DNA of 64,000 bases from Hyaloscypha bicolor E (GCF_002865645.1 NW_020194655.1:186001-250000); one strand, 5' to 3'. Shown: positions 11,701 to 26,250, counted from the first letter of the stretch. Numbers and translations: made by a program. Notes: generated by a model from the letters alone, not told the origin.

Positions 11701-14700
11701 GCTATTTAATAATACTATAAACCTGTTTAGGATTTATATAAATACTTTCTATTCTAATAAGAAAGCCCAAAAATTCGACTTCTTTAATATTAAACTCGTA
11801 TTTACTAAATTTATAAAATAGGTTATTTTTATATAGCCTAGTAAGTATCTAGTAAATATAATTATAATATTTATTTTTATTTCGGGAATAAATAAGAATA
11901 TTATCTAAATAAATAATTATAAAATAATTTAGGAGCCCTATAAATATAATATTAATATATACTTAAAATATAACTAGTATATTAGCTAGCCTAAAAGGTA
12001 TTATAAGATATTTAAAATAGCTATAATAAGTTCTAAAAGCCGTCTTTTACTTGTATTCTTTATAAATTCTTATCTAATAATATATATTTTTAAGATCTAG
12101 CTTTATAAAGATCTTGGCTTCTTAAAGCCGGTTAAAGGTCTTATTAATAAGAGAAAGCAAATACTAATTCTTAATTATAACTTAGTTAAGTTTATAATAA
12201 TTAATATAAAAGTATAGTTCTCTATCTTTCTTAGGAATAAAAAGAATAGGTATTTCTATTAGGCTTTTACTAGGCCTTATCTAATATTTATAAAGTATAT
12301 TCTATAAATATAAATATAATACTTCTAGTTAGGTCTCTAATAAATTATATAAAGACCTATACGAGATCATATTATTTATATTAATAAAATATTTAATATT
12401 ACTAAGATTAGGAAGTTCTAAAGCTTTATTAGGGTTAAAAATCTTTAAGAAGTCTTTATATTTATTATTCCGGAAATAAATAAGTATTTCTAAGGCCTTT
12501 TTCTGGAAAGTATTAATTTACTATATTAAAAACTCCTATTTAGTATTACTAGAATTATATAATAAAATAGAAACCTAATAACTATTATAAATATATAAAA
12601 CTTATTATCTAGAATAATTATATTTGCCTTTAGTTAGGAATAAGACTTGAGATACTAGTTTAGGGTACTAGTTAAGCTTCTTATTAAATTCTTTTAGTAT
12701 TAGGATCTTAATATTATTAGGCTATATAAGTATATATACTTATTATTTCTTAATATAGTTTATATATTATATAAGAATTACTTTATAAAATTCTATACTA
12801 AAAACGAGGCTATAAGAGCTAATATTCTTATATTTATAAAACCGGAGCTTGAAAAAATATATCTTATTATAATTATCTATAATAAATACCTTAAGATTAT
12901 AGGCTTAATAAATCTTAAATTAGTTCTTATAAAAAATTACAAATTCTTAATTATATTTAGCTAAGGTAATAAAGCCCTGGTTTTAAGTCTAATTATTATT
13001 AAGGAAGTTATAATCTAATCCGGTATTATTAAGTTTATTATATATCTCTAAGGTACTTATTTCTGGCTATATTAATCTTACTTAAATAGTTATATAAAGT
13101 AATATGCCTTTTTTATTATAGCTAAAATTATTAATATTTAAGATTTAGCTTTTTTTTCCCCCTATTTCTTAGGAGAATCTTCTCTAGAATGCTTTTTTAT
13201 AGCTATAGTATTAACCTGCTTTTATAGATACCTTAATTATTCTATAATTTTGGCCTTATTAGGATTTTACTAAGTCTATTTAGTATATTTGAAATATTTT
13301 ATATTTCCTAAGAAATATTTTTTCTATTTATAAGTCTAATAAACTATACCTAAAATAGAACTAGTATTTTATTAAGGCCTTAAAAAAGCTAAAGTACTAC
13401 CTAAGAATTTCTTATATAATCTTTAGAACTTATTCTTTCTTTTTTAATAGTCTTATAAATCAGAATTTACTAAGTCAGAGTTTTTAGAAGCAGAGTTACT
13501 TTTACTAGACTTCTCTGTCTTTATTTTTCTTAATTTAGAATAAGTAATATATTTTACTTTCTAAGCTTTTTTGAGTTATTTAGAAATAGATATTATCTTA
13601 TTTTCTGAGAAAATAGATATAAGTATCTAATAAGTCTTATAATTAGATAAAGTAGTATTAAGAATCCGGATCCGGTTTTTCTTAGGATATAGGTCCTAGT
13701 TAACTTTAAGACTAATTATCCGAATATATAACTTAGTAACTATCTTATTATTTTTCTAATAAAGATTTTAGAGTTCTTTAAAAGTATCTTATTAACGGAT
13801 TTGAGATACTTGGAATATATTAGCCAAGTAGGCCTTAAATTACTTCTAATAGACCTTATATAATAATAGGCTTTGCTTTATTATAGCCTCCTAAGTATTA
13901 TAAGGTTTGTCCCTAAAAGTACTTATAGTAAAGTTAATTCTAGAAAAGTATTTATTATAAGTCTAAAATTAGGTTCTAAAGATTACTTTTTAGGAAAATA
14001 TAAATATTCTTTATTTCTTAAGGAACTTTCTATAATATAAATCAGGTATCCGGACTTTAAAAAGCTTTTCTTAGTCTAAATATATTTTTAGGATATTATA
14101 TAATAGCTTCTAATAAATAGTATTAAGATTACTTTTAAAGCTTATTATATTAGGAAAGAAAATAAGTTCTAATTCTATTTTAGGAAGTTCTCTAATAGGA
14201 ATTACTAAGGAAAATAGAATAGACTTATAAATAAAGTTTCTATAAGATATAATAAACTATAAGATATTTCTAAAAGTATTTTTATATTATTCTAATTATA
14301 GGATATATTAGTTAATTATATTTACTAATTCTTGCTTTTATTAGAGTACTTTGACTTTAGTATATAAGCCCTATTTTATAGCTTAGGTAGTAATAACTCA
14401 GGTATTAATCTTGGTATTTTAATTATTACTGGAATTATTTCCGTTATTATTACTAGCTCTCGGAGGCTCCTGAGAAGCCCTATTAAAAATATTAGATAAA
14501 CCTTTACTATTACCCGTATTAGGATTAATCTGGTTAATTTCCTTTATAGGAATAGCTTTAGTAAAAAGTTATATATTTCGCAGATTTCGAAATATAATTA
14601 CTTATTAAACTACTTCCTTTAAGAGTAGAGAGATTAGCTTATAAAGTATTTATTAGTAGGTAATAAAATAATAAAATAAATTAGTAAGTTATAAAATTAT

Positions 14701-14930
14701 AGTATTAAATTTAGTATAGAACTAATCTCTATTCTTCTTATAAGATCTAGGGAAGCCTCTTCTAAATAGAAGGCCCTAATAACATATATATAATTAGTAA
14801 TTTATAAGCCTAATACTTATAATATAAATAGTAATTAGTTATAAAGTTAAAGGGCCTCTAATTTCCCTAATTAATACCCGTAATATCCGAGGTTTATTAT
14901 ATGTTCTTAAGTCACGTGCGACTTTATATA
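8770..14930 (-). mobile_element. Gypsy-2: RIP-degraded Ty3/Gypsy remnant, minus strand
   Basis: On the minus strand the order is gag-like sequence (about 14.6-13.3 kb), RT (about 12.15-11.85 kb), RNase H (about 11.5-11.05 kb), then the integrase region at lower coordinates. No matching LTR pair was found, so both ends are approximate. It is a different subfamily from Gypsy-1. A diverged RNase H fragment of this kind recurs on the plus strand at about 48.18-48.36 kb. Confidence 0.72.
11050..12150 (-). pseudogene. Gypsy-2 RT and RNase H remnant
   Basis: Minus-strand translation through stops gives KIFIKLDLKNIYY (about 12120-12080) and YLDNILIYSRNK (about 11915-11880), both RT signatures, with YLDD changed to YLDN. 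Further on, RNase H is unusually readable: FRKLSKAKYNYSTYNRKLL, then FIIKVIIDYNNL and NPxNGPSKRPNY, the end-of-RNase-H signature of Ty3/Gypsy. Replaced residues fit CpA/TpG transitions. It is non-functional. Confidence 0.85.
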
Positions 14931-15072
14931 TATTATAAAATTATATTTTTAAAAATATTATTAAAAATATACTAGAGAATTAAAAAAAAGCTAATATATA
15001 TTTTATATTATATAATTTTAATCTGAATTATATTAATATAATACTTGAATTCTTATAGCTTTTATTATAATT
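14931..15072 (+). repeat. Gypsy-1-related fragment (region after protease)
   Basis: The 14985-15070 sequence aligns closely in the same orientation with 2130-2215 of Gypsy-1, just downstream of its protease. It is therefore a broken-off piece of a second Gypsy-1-like copy between Gypsy-2 and the S LTR. Confidence 0.7.
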
Positions 15073-15097
15073 TAGCTTTTAATTTTATTAACTAATA

Positions 15098-15672
15098 TAT
15101 TTATTTAATAATTACCTATATTCTATTATTTATATTTTATTACTTTTTAAATATATATAATATAGTTACTTTATTAGAGAAATATACTTAAAATATATTA
15201 GAAATATTTAGAAAGCTAAGTCTTTTATAAATAAATATATTATATAATAAATATATATAATAATATATAAATAGGTATTAGATATTATAGATCTAGTTTC
15301 CTATTTTGGATATAGCTTATAATCGGAATTATATAAATTATATAAGATTTCCTAATTAAGTAAAGGGCTTTATATATCTGGCTAAGTACTAGGGAATATA
15401 TAAAGAAATACTTCTAGCTTTAGAAAGGGGTATTAATTAGTTTTTTATTAGAATTAATTCTTGGAATTAGTTATACTTATAAGTATTACTCTATAGCTTA
15501 CTTACCTTAATTACTTATATATTACCTTACTATTACATATCTTATATATTATAAGATATATATATTTCTTTATAGCTTTTTATATTCTAGTTTTCTCTTT
15601 TTTAGCTTTAAATTATCTTTATAAAAAACCTTTTATCTTGCTTTTTAAGCTCTAAATATTATATTTATAATA
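15098..15672 (+). repeat. RIP-degraded LTR of family S, split by a Gypsy-1 solo LTR
   Basis: The two halves (about 15098-15242 and 15552-15672) align with the well-preserved solo LTR at 39324-39597. Nearly all differences are C-to-T or G-to-A; for example TTGAATTGTCTTCGTAAGGG there is TTAAATTATCTTTATAAAAA here. The left end is approximate. Its interruption by a Gypsy-1 LTR shows that this S copy is older than that Gypsy-1 insertion. Confidence 0.8.
15238..15551 (+). mobile_element. Gypsy-1 solo LTR with TSD TATTA
   Basis: 304 bp (15243-15546) matching the Gypsy-1 LTRs from TATAATAAA to CTTATA, flanked by TATTA at 15238-15242 and 15547-15551. It was formed by LTR-LTR recombination after insertion into the S LTR. 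A short internal deletion relative to the 327-bp LTRs lies near 15310-15340. Confidence 0.88.
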
Positions 15673-18498
15673 GTATTTAAAGTTTATTTTCTTTAATTTT
15701 ATAAAGAATTTCAAATAAATTAATTTAGAACTATTAGAAATATAAATATTACTAAAATAATAAAATCTCAGAAATATAAATAATAGGCTTTAGAATAATA
15801 AAAGCAAAAAGCTTTAGAACTCTTATAGAAATCAAATATTTTTACTTTTATAAATATATATTAGTAATATATTAGAAACTCTTTTAAAAACCCCAAAAAT
15901 TAAATGATTTTATAAAAGGCTATTTTTTAATTAAGTTCTAAAATAATAGGTATTTATAGGCTAATAATTTAATTATTATTCTTAAGCCCTATATATATAC
16001 TAGTAATAAGACTATTAAAAAGAATATAATAAAGAAAAAATATAATAAATTAATTTTCTAGAATATTATATAACTAGAAATTATGTTAACTTTTATTAAA
16101 GCTTTTAAAGCTTTTATTAGTTTAGATTATTTTATTAGTAGTTTTTCCCGAATTAAATATTATATTAATATTTTTAAAGAATTTATAAATAAATCTATAG
16201 AAATAGAATTCTTTACTTTTATTATAAAGTTTCTAGAAACTAATAATTCTATTATTACTAAAGAATTATATAAATAAGCCAAGAAGCTTAATATTTTATT
16301 TAGAAATATTAATATTATTATAAAGAATTATTAGAAAAATATTTAAAAAGCCCTTATATATAAGAATACTTATAGCTATAATAAAGCTATTTTCGAGAAT
16401 ATTAAGTTCTATAATATTAAACTCGAGAAAAATATTAAATACTATATAGTTCTAATAAATTAATTTATAATAACTTTAGCTATTTCTGCTTTATTTACTT
16501 TTATTATTCTCGTAATTCCGGCTATTTTAAACTTTTCTTTAAAAAATTCTGAATTATTTCTTATTTATTTTTATTTAGAATTCTTTATATCTTATATTTT
16601 CTTTAGAAATACTAGAATTACTAAGCTTTTAAATCTAACTTTCTTTACTAAAGATTATATTATCTTTAATAACTAGCTAGTTTAGATTAAAAACAAGTTA
16701 TAAAGAAATACTAATTTATATTTCTTAAAAAATCTCAAGATTATTTATATTTCTAATAAACTTATAAATAATACTTTTATTTTAATTAATTCCTATATAA
16801 ATAGAAATAGTTCGAATTAATATTATTAGCTTTTAAAATTATATTCTTATTTAAAGAAGTTATATTTTAATTAAATATTTCAAGAATTCTATATTTTTTT
16901 CTTAGAATTATTTATAAAAAGTAATATTAGTTTTTAAAATATTAAATATAAACTAAATAAAAAGCTTTTATTAAAGCTTTAGAAATTAATATATATATGT
17001 TATAATAATTATTTTATTAATATTACTTGCTTTATTTAATATTATATTATTAATAATTAGTAAATTAAGGTTATATATAAAAAAACTAAAAAGTATAAAA
17101 AAAATAAAAGCTATTCTAATTAAGTTTATTTCTAGTATTATACTTTCTTATATTTCTAAGAAAAAATTTAAAAAGCCTATATTTATTACTTTTATTAAAT
17201 ATATATCTTTTTATAAATATAAGTAATATTTTATAAAGACTAAAAATCTCTTAGTTACTAAATATTACAACTATAACGAGTTTGGCTACTATATTAAATA
17301 TTATCTAATTAGATATAATAAGGAAACTGAAATAGCTCTTTTTAGAATTAAGCCGGGCTTATATTTCTATTTTATTAAAATATCTAGTTTTTATTTTAAT
17401 AAAGAATTCAAAGAATTTAGACTCTAATTCTAATATAGAATTAGAAAATAAATATCCCTAAAAAAAAGTCTTTATTTTAGGGGCTTATAATATAAATTTA
17501 GTAGAAATTAACTTGATTTGTCTAATAAAAGAAAATACTTTTATAATATTTTATATTATTAGTATAAATAAATTAGAAATTAAGTTTATTTCTTTTATTA
17601 ATACTAGAATAAATAGTTATACTTTTATTAATATAAAGCTTATTTAATTAATAAAATAATTCTTAGAAATAGAACTATAATTTCTTTCCTTATTCTATAT
17701 TATATATAGTTTTAATAGAAAGCTAGCTAAATTTATTAAGAAATATATAAAAGTTCTATTTCTAATTAATAAATAAAATATTAATATATTTATAATTATT
17801 TTAAACTTTAGAAATTATAATATTATTTTTAGTAAAAAATAGGCTATATATATTAATATTCTAGTTAATTATAGAAAATATTAGTTTATATAACTAAAAA
17901 AAATAAGCCTAAATTTATATAATTTAATTATATTATTAGTACTTTTTAATAATAGCTAGAGAAGTAATCTAATAAAAAGTATTAAAAGAATACTAATTAA
18001 TAAGATTTTATTATAAGCTATTTCTAGAAATCTATTATTCTTAAATTGTTTTTCTTTTTTTCGAAATAATTAGAAGAAATTATATAAAACTATAAAAAAG
18101 AAGCTTTTATAGCCTAATTAAAATATAATATTTAAATAAAAGCCAAAAAAGTAAAAAGAGATCCTTAATAAAAAGCAAATATTAAATCTAGTTATTTTTA
18201 TTTCTATAACTAAAAGAAAAAAGAATATAATTAGTTAAATCTTTATTTATAAGATTAATAAAAAGCTTAAAGCTTAAAAAAAGAAGCTATTTCTAATTTA
18301 GAGAATTAATAACTAGAAGAAACTAAGCTTTAGTAATTATAGAGAATATTATTTCCGGAACTTAAGAAATATACTTTTATTTTCTTTAAAAAGAAATCTA
18401 ATATTCTTTTTTTTTTATAAATTATATAATTATAAGATTTAAATTAAAAGCCTAAAAAGAACGAAAAGTATTTAATACTAATTTCTCTAATAGTAGTC
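15673..18498 (+). pseudogene. Ty3/Gypsy gag-protease-RT N-terminus remnant
   Basis: A plus-strand Gypsy half-element. The zinc knuckle at 17263-17304 reads YYNYNEFGYYIKYY, the CCHC pattern with Cys and His turned to Tyr. The protease at about 17590-17635 reads FINTRINSYTFI, where the catalytic Asp is replaced by Asn, followed near 17805 by a LNFRNYNIIFSKK segment, the end of a retropepsin domain. The linker into RT is visible at 18361-18460 (KKYTFIFFKKKSN..., then YNYKI). It stops where family F begins at 18499. It probably belongs with the integrase half at 21726-23327, but no 5' LTR was found, so linkage is inferred. Confidence 0.7.
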
Positions 18499-21400
18499 TA
18501 TTATAGAAAAGAAATTATAATAAGACAAAAACCTATATAAAGTATAAATAATATATAATATATAAAAGCTTAATTAATTAAATATTAAAAAAGAATTATT
18601 ATCTAGAATTATAGAAAAACTAGTTTTTTTATATAATTCCTATAAGTTATATATAAAAGGCTCTAGCCTTTATTATATAATTAAAATACTAAAATAATTA
18701 AAATAAGGCAATTTTAATAAAATATAGCTTATTATATTATATCTGATCTTTTATTTATTTATATTTATTTCCTAAATACTAAAAACTAATAAAAAATCCC
18801 TATTTAAAGTCCGAAATAATAAAATAGTTAGAATTCTTTTTTATTAGTATTTCTAATTTCTTTTTAATATACCGAAAATATAATCTATTACTCTTAAATA
18901 GTTTTATTTTATACTTTCGAACTTACTTAAATATAATTCGAATTCGCTTAATTATATTCTTATATTAAATATAATATAATTCTTTTTATTACTTAGTATT
19001 TGCTTTTAATTATTAGTTAATCTCAGCTTTTATAGCTAGATACTAAAATAGCTTATTATAGCAAATTATATTATAAATTATACTAATATATTTCAAATAA
19101 ATAGCTATTTCGAATTTTATATTACTTTTAGTATTCTTGAATTAACTTTTAGTAAAAAAAAGAAAGCTCTTAATAAAAAGCTTTAATAACTTTATAGGAA
19201 ATTTTATTTTCATATATTTTATTCTAAATAGTAATTAGGCTTATTTAGATTATAATAAAAGGCTTTTTAAATAGTAGATTATTATTAAGCTATTTTTTAA
19301 TTACTATTTTATTTAAAAATTAGTATTTAATTATAATTCCAGATTTATAAATTACCTAGCTAAAAACATTTATTTATTTAGTTAAGTATTATATACTTAA
19401 ATACTTTTCTTCTATTTCTTTTATAAAATATTTATGTAATTTCTTTATATTTTCTAAATTAAAATTATTATAAATAGAAAAGTAATTAATATTCTTAAAA
19501 ACCTTTTTACTAAAAAAAACTACCTTTTTATAGTCTATAAAAAAAATATAGCTAATATTTCGATTTTTATTACTAAAGAAAAACTTATTATTTAAAGCTT
19601 TAGTAGTAGCCAGATTATTAATATTTCCTTTATATTAATAGTAATTAATATCTCTAAAAATATAATATTAGACTAGCTAAAAGTAAATAATTAGATAAAT
19701 AGAATATTTAGCTAATACTTTATAAAATTCAAGCCATATTAAGAGATTTATTATTAAGAGTTAAAAGACTAAAATAAAATAGCTATTATCTAGATTTTAA
19801 TATTTTAATACTTTATTTTTTTTAGAAATAAAATTATAATTTCTCTATTTTCTCTATTAAAAGCTTTTAGATACTAAGCTTCTTAATTTACTTTAGATAA
19901 TCTTTCTTATAACTATAATTATTTATATCTAGATTAGTAATATTAGATTCAGGAATAGGAACTATAGTATTAAATTAAAGCTATAGATTTAGGTAAAATT
20001 AATTAGAAATCTAATACTTATATTTATATTTTATAATTTTTTTATTCTCTAAAAAGAAATCTTATATTTTTTTATATATTCAAGTAATAGAAATATATTT
20101 CTTATTTTTAATAACTTTATAAATTTTAGTAATTGTTTTTAAGATTTTTATAAGCTTAATCTCAATTATCTAGATAAAGAAAATATTAGTAAATTACTAA
20201 AAATATACTTTATAAAAAGCCTTAAAGAATTTATTAGTAATTCTATAATATTCTCGTTTATAAATAGATTCCAGAATTCTATTATATAATTATTCTAATA
20301 GCTAAATATTAGCTTCTATTTAGCTAGTATTTTATAAGTATAATATTTAGATATACTATTAATATTATTAATTTTCTTTTTCTTGGTTTTCGGCTTTCTA
20401 AATAATATTTCTTTTTTATTTCTCTCTATTTTATTTTCTAGTATTTTACTAAGCTTATATTTAGACTAGTATCTAAATCTATATTATTTATTAGAAGTTT
20501 TAGGCTTAGCTTATTTTCCTTTTTTACTAGGTTCTTAATTAGTTATACTAGTTTTATTAATCTTATTAATAATATTAATAATAGGCTTTATTAGCTTAGT
20601 ACTAGTTTTACTAGTTAAATCTAATTAAATTATTACTAAAATTATAATAAAAGCCTATTCTCTAGGCTTATTATAAAAGCTAGGAAAAGATTTATTATTA
20701 TAATATTCTTTAATAAGAATTCTAGAAATATTAAAAGTATATTATCTAGCCTTAAAATTATTAGCTAATAATAGCTTGAAACCAAATTTTCTAAATTCCG
20801 ATATAGCTTTAATATACTTAAGTACTTTAGTAATATCTAATTTAGTAAATATATTAGTATTCTAATATTTCTTATTTTTAATATACTTTAAAATAGCTTT
20901 ATTAATTAACTAAATAGCTTTATATACTAAAGCTTTTATTTTAAAAAAGAAATATAACTTTTTATAAATACTTTTATTAAGGTTATTATAAATATTATTA
21001 ATATATTAGCTAAAGGCTTTACTATATAGTATAATTCTATTCTAATTCTTAATTTCCAGACTATTTATTATAGTTTTAATCTTATTAAGCTTCTTTTATT
21101 TGCCTTTAGTAATACCTTTAATAATATTCTCGAATTCTCTATTATTAGCTTTTCTTTAGTTAATTTTAGTCTAGTTCTATTTCTAATAAAGGCTTTTTAT
21201 TTTAAGAACTTATTATATATATTACTTAGCTTATCTAGGATATTTATATTAAATTTAGTAATTATAGCTATTTTTTCTAATATTAATAGGCCTTTTATAA
21301 CTACTTAAGCTCTCTTAATATTCTAAACTTTAATACTATTAATTTATAGGCTTTTAATAATATTATAGCTTGCGAGAACTAGCTATTATATTTTATTAGC

Positions 21401-21725
21401 TTAAGAAATTTATTCTTTAGCTATTTTATTATTTTTTAAAGAAGTTATATAAGTATTATTAATATAATAATTATAGATTATAAAGTTAAGAATTCTTGAA
21501 ATTATAAGAATTTCTTTTAAGTATTTTCTAAAATAAAAAATAAATTAGAATAGAATTAAATTATATAAAGATATTATATATATTCGAGTTTTTTTTCTTT
21601 CCAATAAGAAAATAAAGCTAAAATAGTAATATATATAATAAAGAAAATAGATATAATAATTAGATATATTTAAGGTAATATAATTATAAATTAGAAATAA
21701 TTATAGAAATTAAAATATGAAATTA
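18499..21725. mobile_element. Repeat family F, copy 1 (unclassified, LTR-like left end)
   Basis: A block of about 3.2 kb that aligns along most of its length with 59070-62600. The first 243 bp (18499-18741) behave like an LTR: the same sequence starts copy 2 (59070-59334) and exists as a separate insertion at 60292-60601. No second LTR was seen at the right end. Minus-strand translation near 20.3-20.75 kb gives a Ser/Lys/Pro-rich gag-like stretch, but no enzyme domain could be named. It sits between the RT start and integrase of a Gypsy element, replacing the segment expected there. Confidence 0.6.
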
Positions 21726-23327
21726 AACTCTAATTAAGAAACTAATAAAATATAAAGGCCTAACTTATAAATACGAATTAGTAAAAGAATAAAGAAAATA
21801 AAACGAAACTTTTTTTAAAATAAAAAGATTTTTTTAAATTAGGCTTAAAAAGCTAAAAATAAAACAAGAACTATATTAATAATAAATTAATAAAATAATA
21901 AGCAAGAAATAATATTTAAAATATAGTAAAAAAGCTTTAATATAATATTTAAAGAAAAAAAAGCTATATTAGACTATAATTAAAGTAATATAGAAAGAGA
22001 AATAAATATTTTTATCTAATTTAAAAATTAAGATATTAATAGAAAAATATTTATTATTTTAATTAAATAACTTCTTTTTCGAGAATAATAATAAATTCTC
22101 GATTTAAAAAAGCTTTATATAAAACTAATTTAATAAATTCACGACTCGATTTAATATAGCTATCTAAAATAAGATATTATAAATACTCTTTTTATATAAT
22201 AATTCTTTTAGCTAAATATATTAAATAAATATATTAGTTTATATAAAATTATAATACTTATAAAAGAAATAAAGTATAAAAAATTTATTATTAAGGGTTT
22301 CTAAAGCCTTTTCTTATCCCGAATTAAATTTAATAAAAGATTTTAATTAATTTTATAATAGAATTTCTATTAAATAAAGAATATACTAATATAATAATTA
22401 TTATAAATTATTTAAGAAAAGAAATAATATTCGAGGCTATAATAAGTATTATAATAAAAATAATAATAAAGTAATTTATAAGAACTTATTATTACTAATA
22501 TAAGCTTTCGAGAATAATAGTTTCTAATTAAAGAAAATAGTTTATAAAAGCGCTATAAACTAGGATATATAAGCTATTAGATATTATTTATTAACTATTT
22601 ATAATATATTACCTTAAAATAAATAAGTTTATAAAAAAAATTTTAATAATTAAATTTTTTTTTATATTTTTATAAACTATAATTAAGTAAACTAAATAAT
22701 TTTCTTATTATATATTAAGCTAATAATTAATAATTAAAATATCTTATTAATAGGAATTAGTTTATTCTTTTTATCTTATAAATATTATATTAAACTAATA
22801 TAGTTTTAGAATAAAATTAGTAAAAAAGGCAAAATATTATTACTTATTTAAATAATAAATAATATTATATATAAGCTTTATAATATACGAGAATATATAT
22901 AAGTTATAATAATAATAGCCTAGTAATTTTAAAAGAAAATAATAAACTAGAAAAGAGATTAGCCTCTAAAATTTAAGATTAAAAATAAAGTTTAATTTAA
23001 TTTCTAGAATATTTAAATAAATAAGCTAACTAAAAAGCTTAATATAAAATATACTAAGTATATAATAATTAAAATAATAAGAAGCTATAGTTTTTAGCTT
23101 AATATTTCCTTAAAAATTTATAATATATTTTATAATAAGCTTTTTTAACTTGTTATAATAAATCTATTATTAAATTAATTTTAAAATAACTTATAATTAT
23201 AACTATAACTTATAGGAAATAAATATAAATATAAAATTAAATAAGTTTTTAATAAAAAATATATGAGATATAATTAGAAGCTCTTAAAAAAGCTATTTAT
23301 AAAATAAAAGAATTATATATACTTTAT
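21726..23327 (+). pseudogene. Gypsy-3 family integrase and C-terminal region (plus copy)
   Basis: Aligns with the reverse complement of about 33.0-34.5 kb in the complete Gypsy-3 copy. The integrase core is readable at about 22290-22460: GFLKPFLIPN, then FIIEFLLNKEYTNIIIIINYLRKEIIFEA, the Ty3/Gypsy first-Asp region. A basic C-terminal part, possibly a chromodomain remnant, is at about 23160-23320. Copia-A then interrupts it at 23323; it continues at 30204 and ends in the LTR at 30316-30568. Confidence 0.78.
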
Positions 23328-23531
23328 TATTAATATAGCTATAGCTATTAATAGTTATATAAGTAACTTAATAAATAAACTAGATTCTATTAGATTTAGT
23401 AGATTTAGAAATCATATATTAATACTATAATATTATATTTCTTATTTTTAAATAATAATAACTTTACTAACTTAATATAACTAATATTTTACACCTATAT
23501 AATAATACTATATATTATTAGTAAACTAATA
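23328..23531 (+). repeat. Copia-A 5' LTR
   Basis: 204 bp, starting TATTAAT and ending ACTAATA. It aligns with 29972-30203, which has about 28 extra bases near its start. RIP transitions explain most differences. Confidence 0.85.
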
Positions 23532-26145
23532 CTAATTAGTCTATATTTAGATTAGAATAAAACCTGTTTTATATATATAAATTAGAGAAGATTTTAAATT
23601 TATTCTAAAAGTATTTAGTAGCCTAAAACAAATCTAGTTTATTTTATATTAAAGAAAAGAACTATTTACTAACTTTATAAAAGTATTTAATAGCCTATAA
23701 AAAGATATTTAGCCTTTACTAATTAATAAGTAATTAGCCATTTAATTAATTAATTATTTAGCTTCTATTATTTTTTAAAACTAACTTTTTTTTAGCCTTA
23801 AAACTACCTTCTTAGAAACTATCTTTTCTATTTATATAATACTTATATTTATAGAACTTTCTTTCCGAAATATATATCCTATATATATTCTTAAAGCTCT
23901 TTAACTATAACCTTCGATTTTTCTATTAAATCGAGTTCTTCGAGCTTTAGATTCTCCCGGAATTATAATACTTTATTTCCTAAATTTCTTATTATAAACG
24001 AAATATTTAAAAATGAAATATTTATTTTAATACTTTTAATATTTCTAAATATCTGGATATCTGGCATCTCTACTAGATATCTAGTATCTAGATATCTGAA
24101 ATATCTAATATCTAAACCAGGTATTTAAATCAGATATCTAATATCTAAACTAGATATCTAGTATTTCTATTAAATATCTAAATATCCGAATACCTTTACT
24201 ACTAAACCCTTTTTATAAACCTATTATAAACTACTTTATCTTTAAATCTCTCCTATTATAAATCATATATATATACTAGAAAGAACCTGAACTCGGTTTA
24301 ATATAAATACTAATAAGAAAAAGAAACTAATTAAGAAATAAGAAAATAGTATTAATCTAGTAATTATAATAAAGAGTAATTTTCAGGAATATCTAATTAT
24401 TAAAATATATTAGTAAATCTTATATAGAAAAGTAATAATAATCTATAGGATTTATTTTAGAATAACTTTAAGAACTTTAATATTATAGTATATAATTAAA
24501 TTAATTATATACTCTTATAAAATCTTCTAGCCTAATTTTAGTATAATAGGATTTATATTAAATAGAATTATAAGAATCTTATTATTATATAATTCTTTAT
24601 TAATCTTATCTAAAAGAAAATAAAAAATATAAAAAATAAAGCTAATATTATTAATAATAGTCTAATTAGAACAGATTTTCTTTAGAAACCTATTATATTA
24701 GTTTATTTTACTTTAAATAAAACTAGATATAAGAGAACTAGATATTCTTAATTAAGAAATCAAGCTATTTATTTATTTTCTCTAAATTAAGGCTATTTAT
24801 TACTTTTATTTTTATTATTACTAGTATTATTATTAAACCCGAACTTCTATTAATTAATATCTATTATTATTACTAGAAAGCTTATTAGAGAAATAGTAAA
24901 AATACATTCTAAAATATAGAAATATAATAGAATTAATAATAGTTTTAATTATAAACTTACTATTTTCTTTAATATCTATTAATATATAAAGCTTTTAGAA
25001 AAGATACTAGTAAGAGCTTTTCCTATTATATTAAAGAAACTAATATAAGACTATTTTTATAAAAACTAGCTCTCGAACTATATATATAAAAAAGCTTATA
25101 TAAATATTTATAGCTTTTTTAAAGAGCCCGGTTTTTATTATTAAAATTTAGATAAATAAAATACTATTATCTTAGTAATTATAATAGGAAAAGACTCTAA
25201 AAAACAATATTCGAGCTTATTTAAATACTAATTAATAACCTATATAAATTATAATATAGCCTTATTCCTGCTTTATAAAATATCGAATTTCTATATAATA
25301 AGATTATTATCTTTTATTAAGGCTTACTAATATACTAATATATAGTTTCAGACTCTTTTAATAAACTCGGCTAGCTTATTAATAAGCTCTAATTATTTAT
25401 TACTATTTATAAAAAGAAGTAATAAATTAATACTAAAACCTATTTTACTAATTAATAATACTATTTTTATAATTCTCTAAATTACTATTTATTCGGAAAT
25501 TATTAATATAAATCTAGCTATAATTTCGGAACCTGTAATAACTATTTTAAGTCCCGTAATTATAATAATTATACTTCGAAATTATATTTTATATATAAAA
25601 AACTCAAATACTATTTATAGAAATATATATTAGAGAAATAAAAGACTAAAAATGCTCGATTTAAGAATAGAAATATTTACTAATTTAGATCCCGAAATAC
25701 CCGTAACTTTAATAAATACTTTAGTAATATTTATATATAATATATTACCGAAATTAAAGAAAAAGAAAATAATAAGAATAATAGAAACAAACTAATAAAT
25801 AATACTTTTAAAGCTTTATTAGTAGAAATAAATAAAAGAAAGAAATATTATTCAGATTTCTATTTTACTTTTATTAAAAGCTTTTTAGCTACTTTTATTA
25901 CTTCTGCTTTTACTATTTCTATAACTAATATTCTTATAAATAACCTTATTTCTCTTTCTTTTATATATTAGATAATAGGCGAAAATTATACTTTAAAGCT
26001 TATTAAATAAATAGAAAACGCCCAGATATTTATAATTAATAATATATTAAAATATAATACTTATTACTTTTATAAAGTTATAATTAATACCAGAGCCTCT
26101 AGATTCTTAATTACTAGTTCTAACTAATTCCAAGCTTTATAGTAA
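23532..26145 (+). pseudogene. Copia-A gag and protease remnant
   Basis: The gag portion is heavily degraded. A patch at 24030-24190 is made of near-repeats of ATATCTAGTATCTAGATATC type. At 26065-26140 the translation YKVIINTRASRFLITSSN.FQAL matches the Ty1/Copia protease pattern VDTGAS....YxxFxAL, with the catalytic Asp-Thr-Gly now Asn-Thr-Arg. Coding similarity stops at about 26145 where the first 18-bp minisatellite begins. Confidence 0.72.
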
Positions 26146-26250
26146 ACTAATAATAGTATTAAACTTAATAATAGTATTAAACTTAATAATAGTATTAAAC
26201 TTAATAATAGTATTAAACTTAATAATAGTATTAAACTTAATAAAATAATT
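26146..26250 (+). repeat. 18-bp minisatellite 1 (about 5.5 copies)
   Basis: Unit AATAATAGTATTAAACTT repeated head to tail with no visible interruption. It starts exactly where Copia-A protease homology ends. An antisense open frame across it (repeating FNTIIK) is a by-product of an 18-bp period with no stop. Confidence 0.95.

Noticed and set aside
16083..16277. 64-codon plus-strand open frame
   Set aside because: It sits in a RIP-degraded Gypsy gag region; composition (Phe, Ile, Lys) reflects AT richness and it is far shorter than gag.
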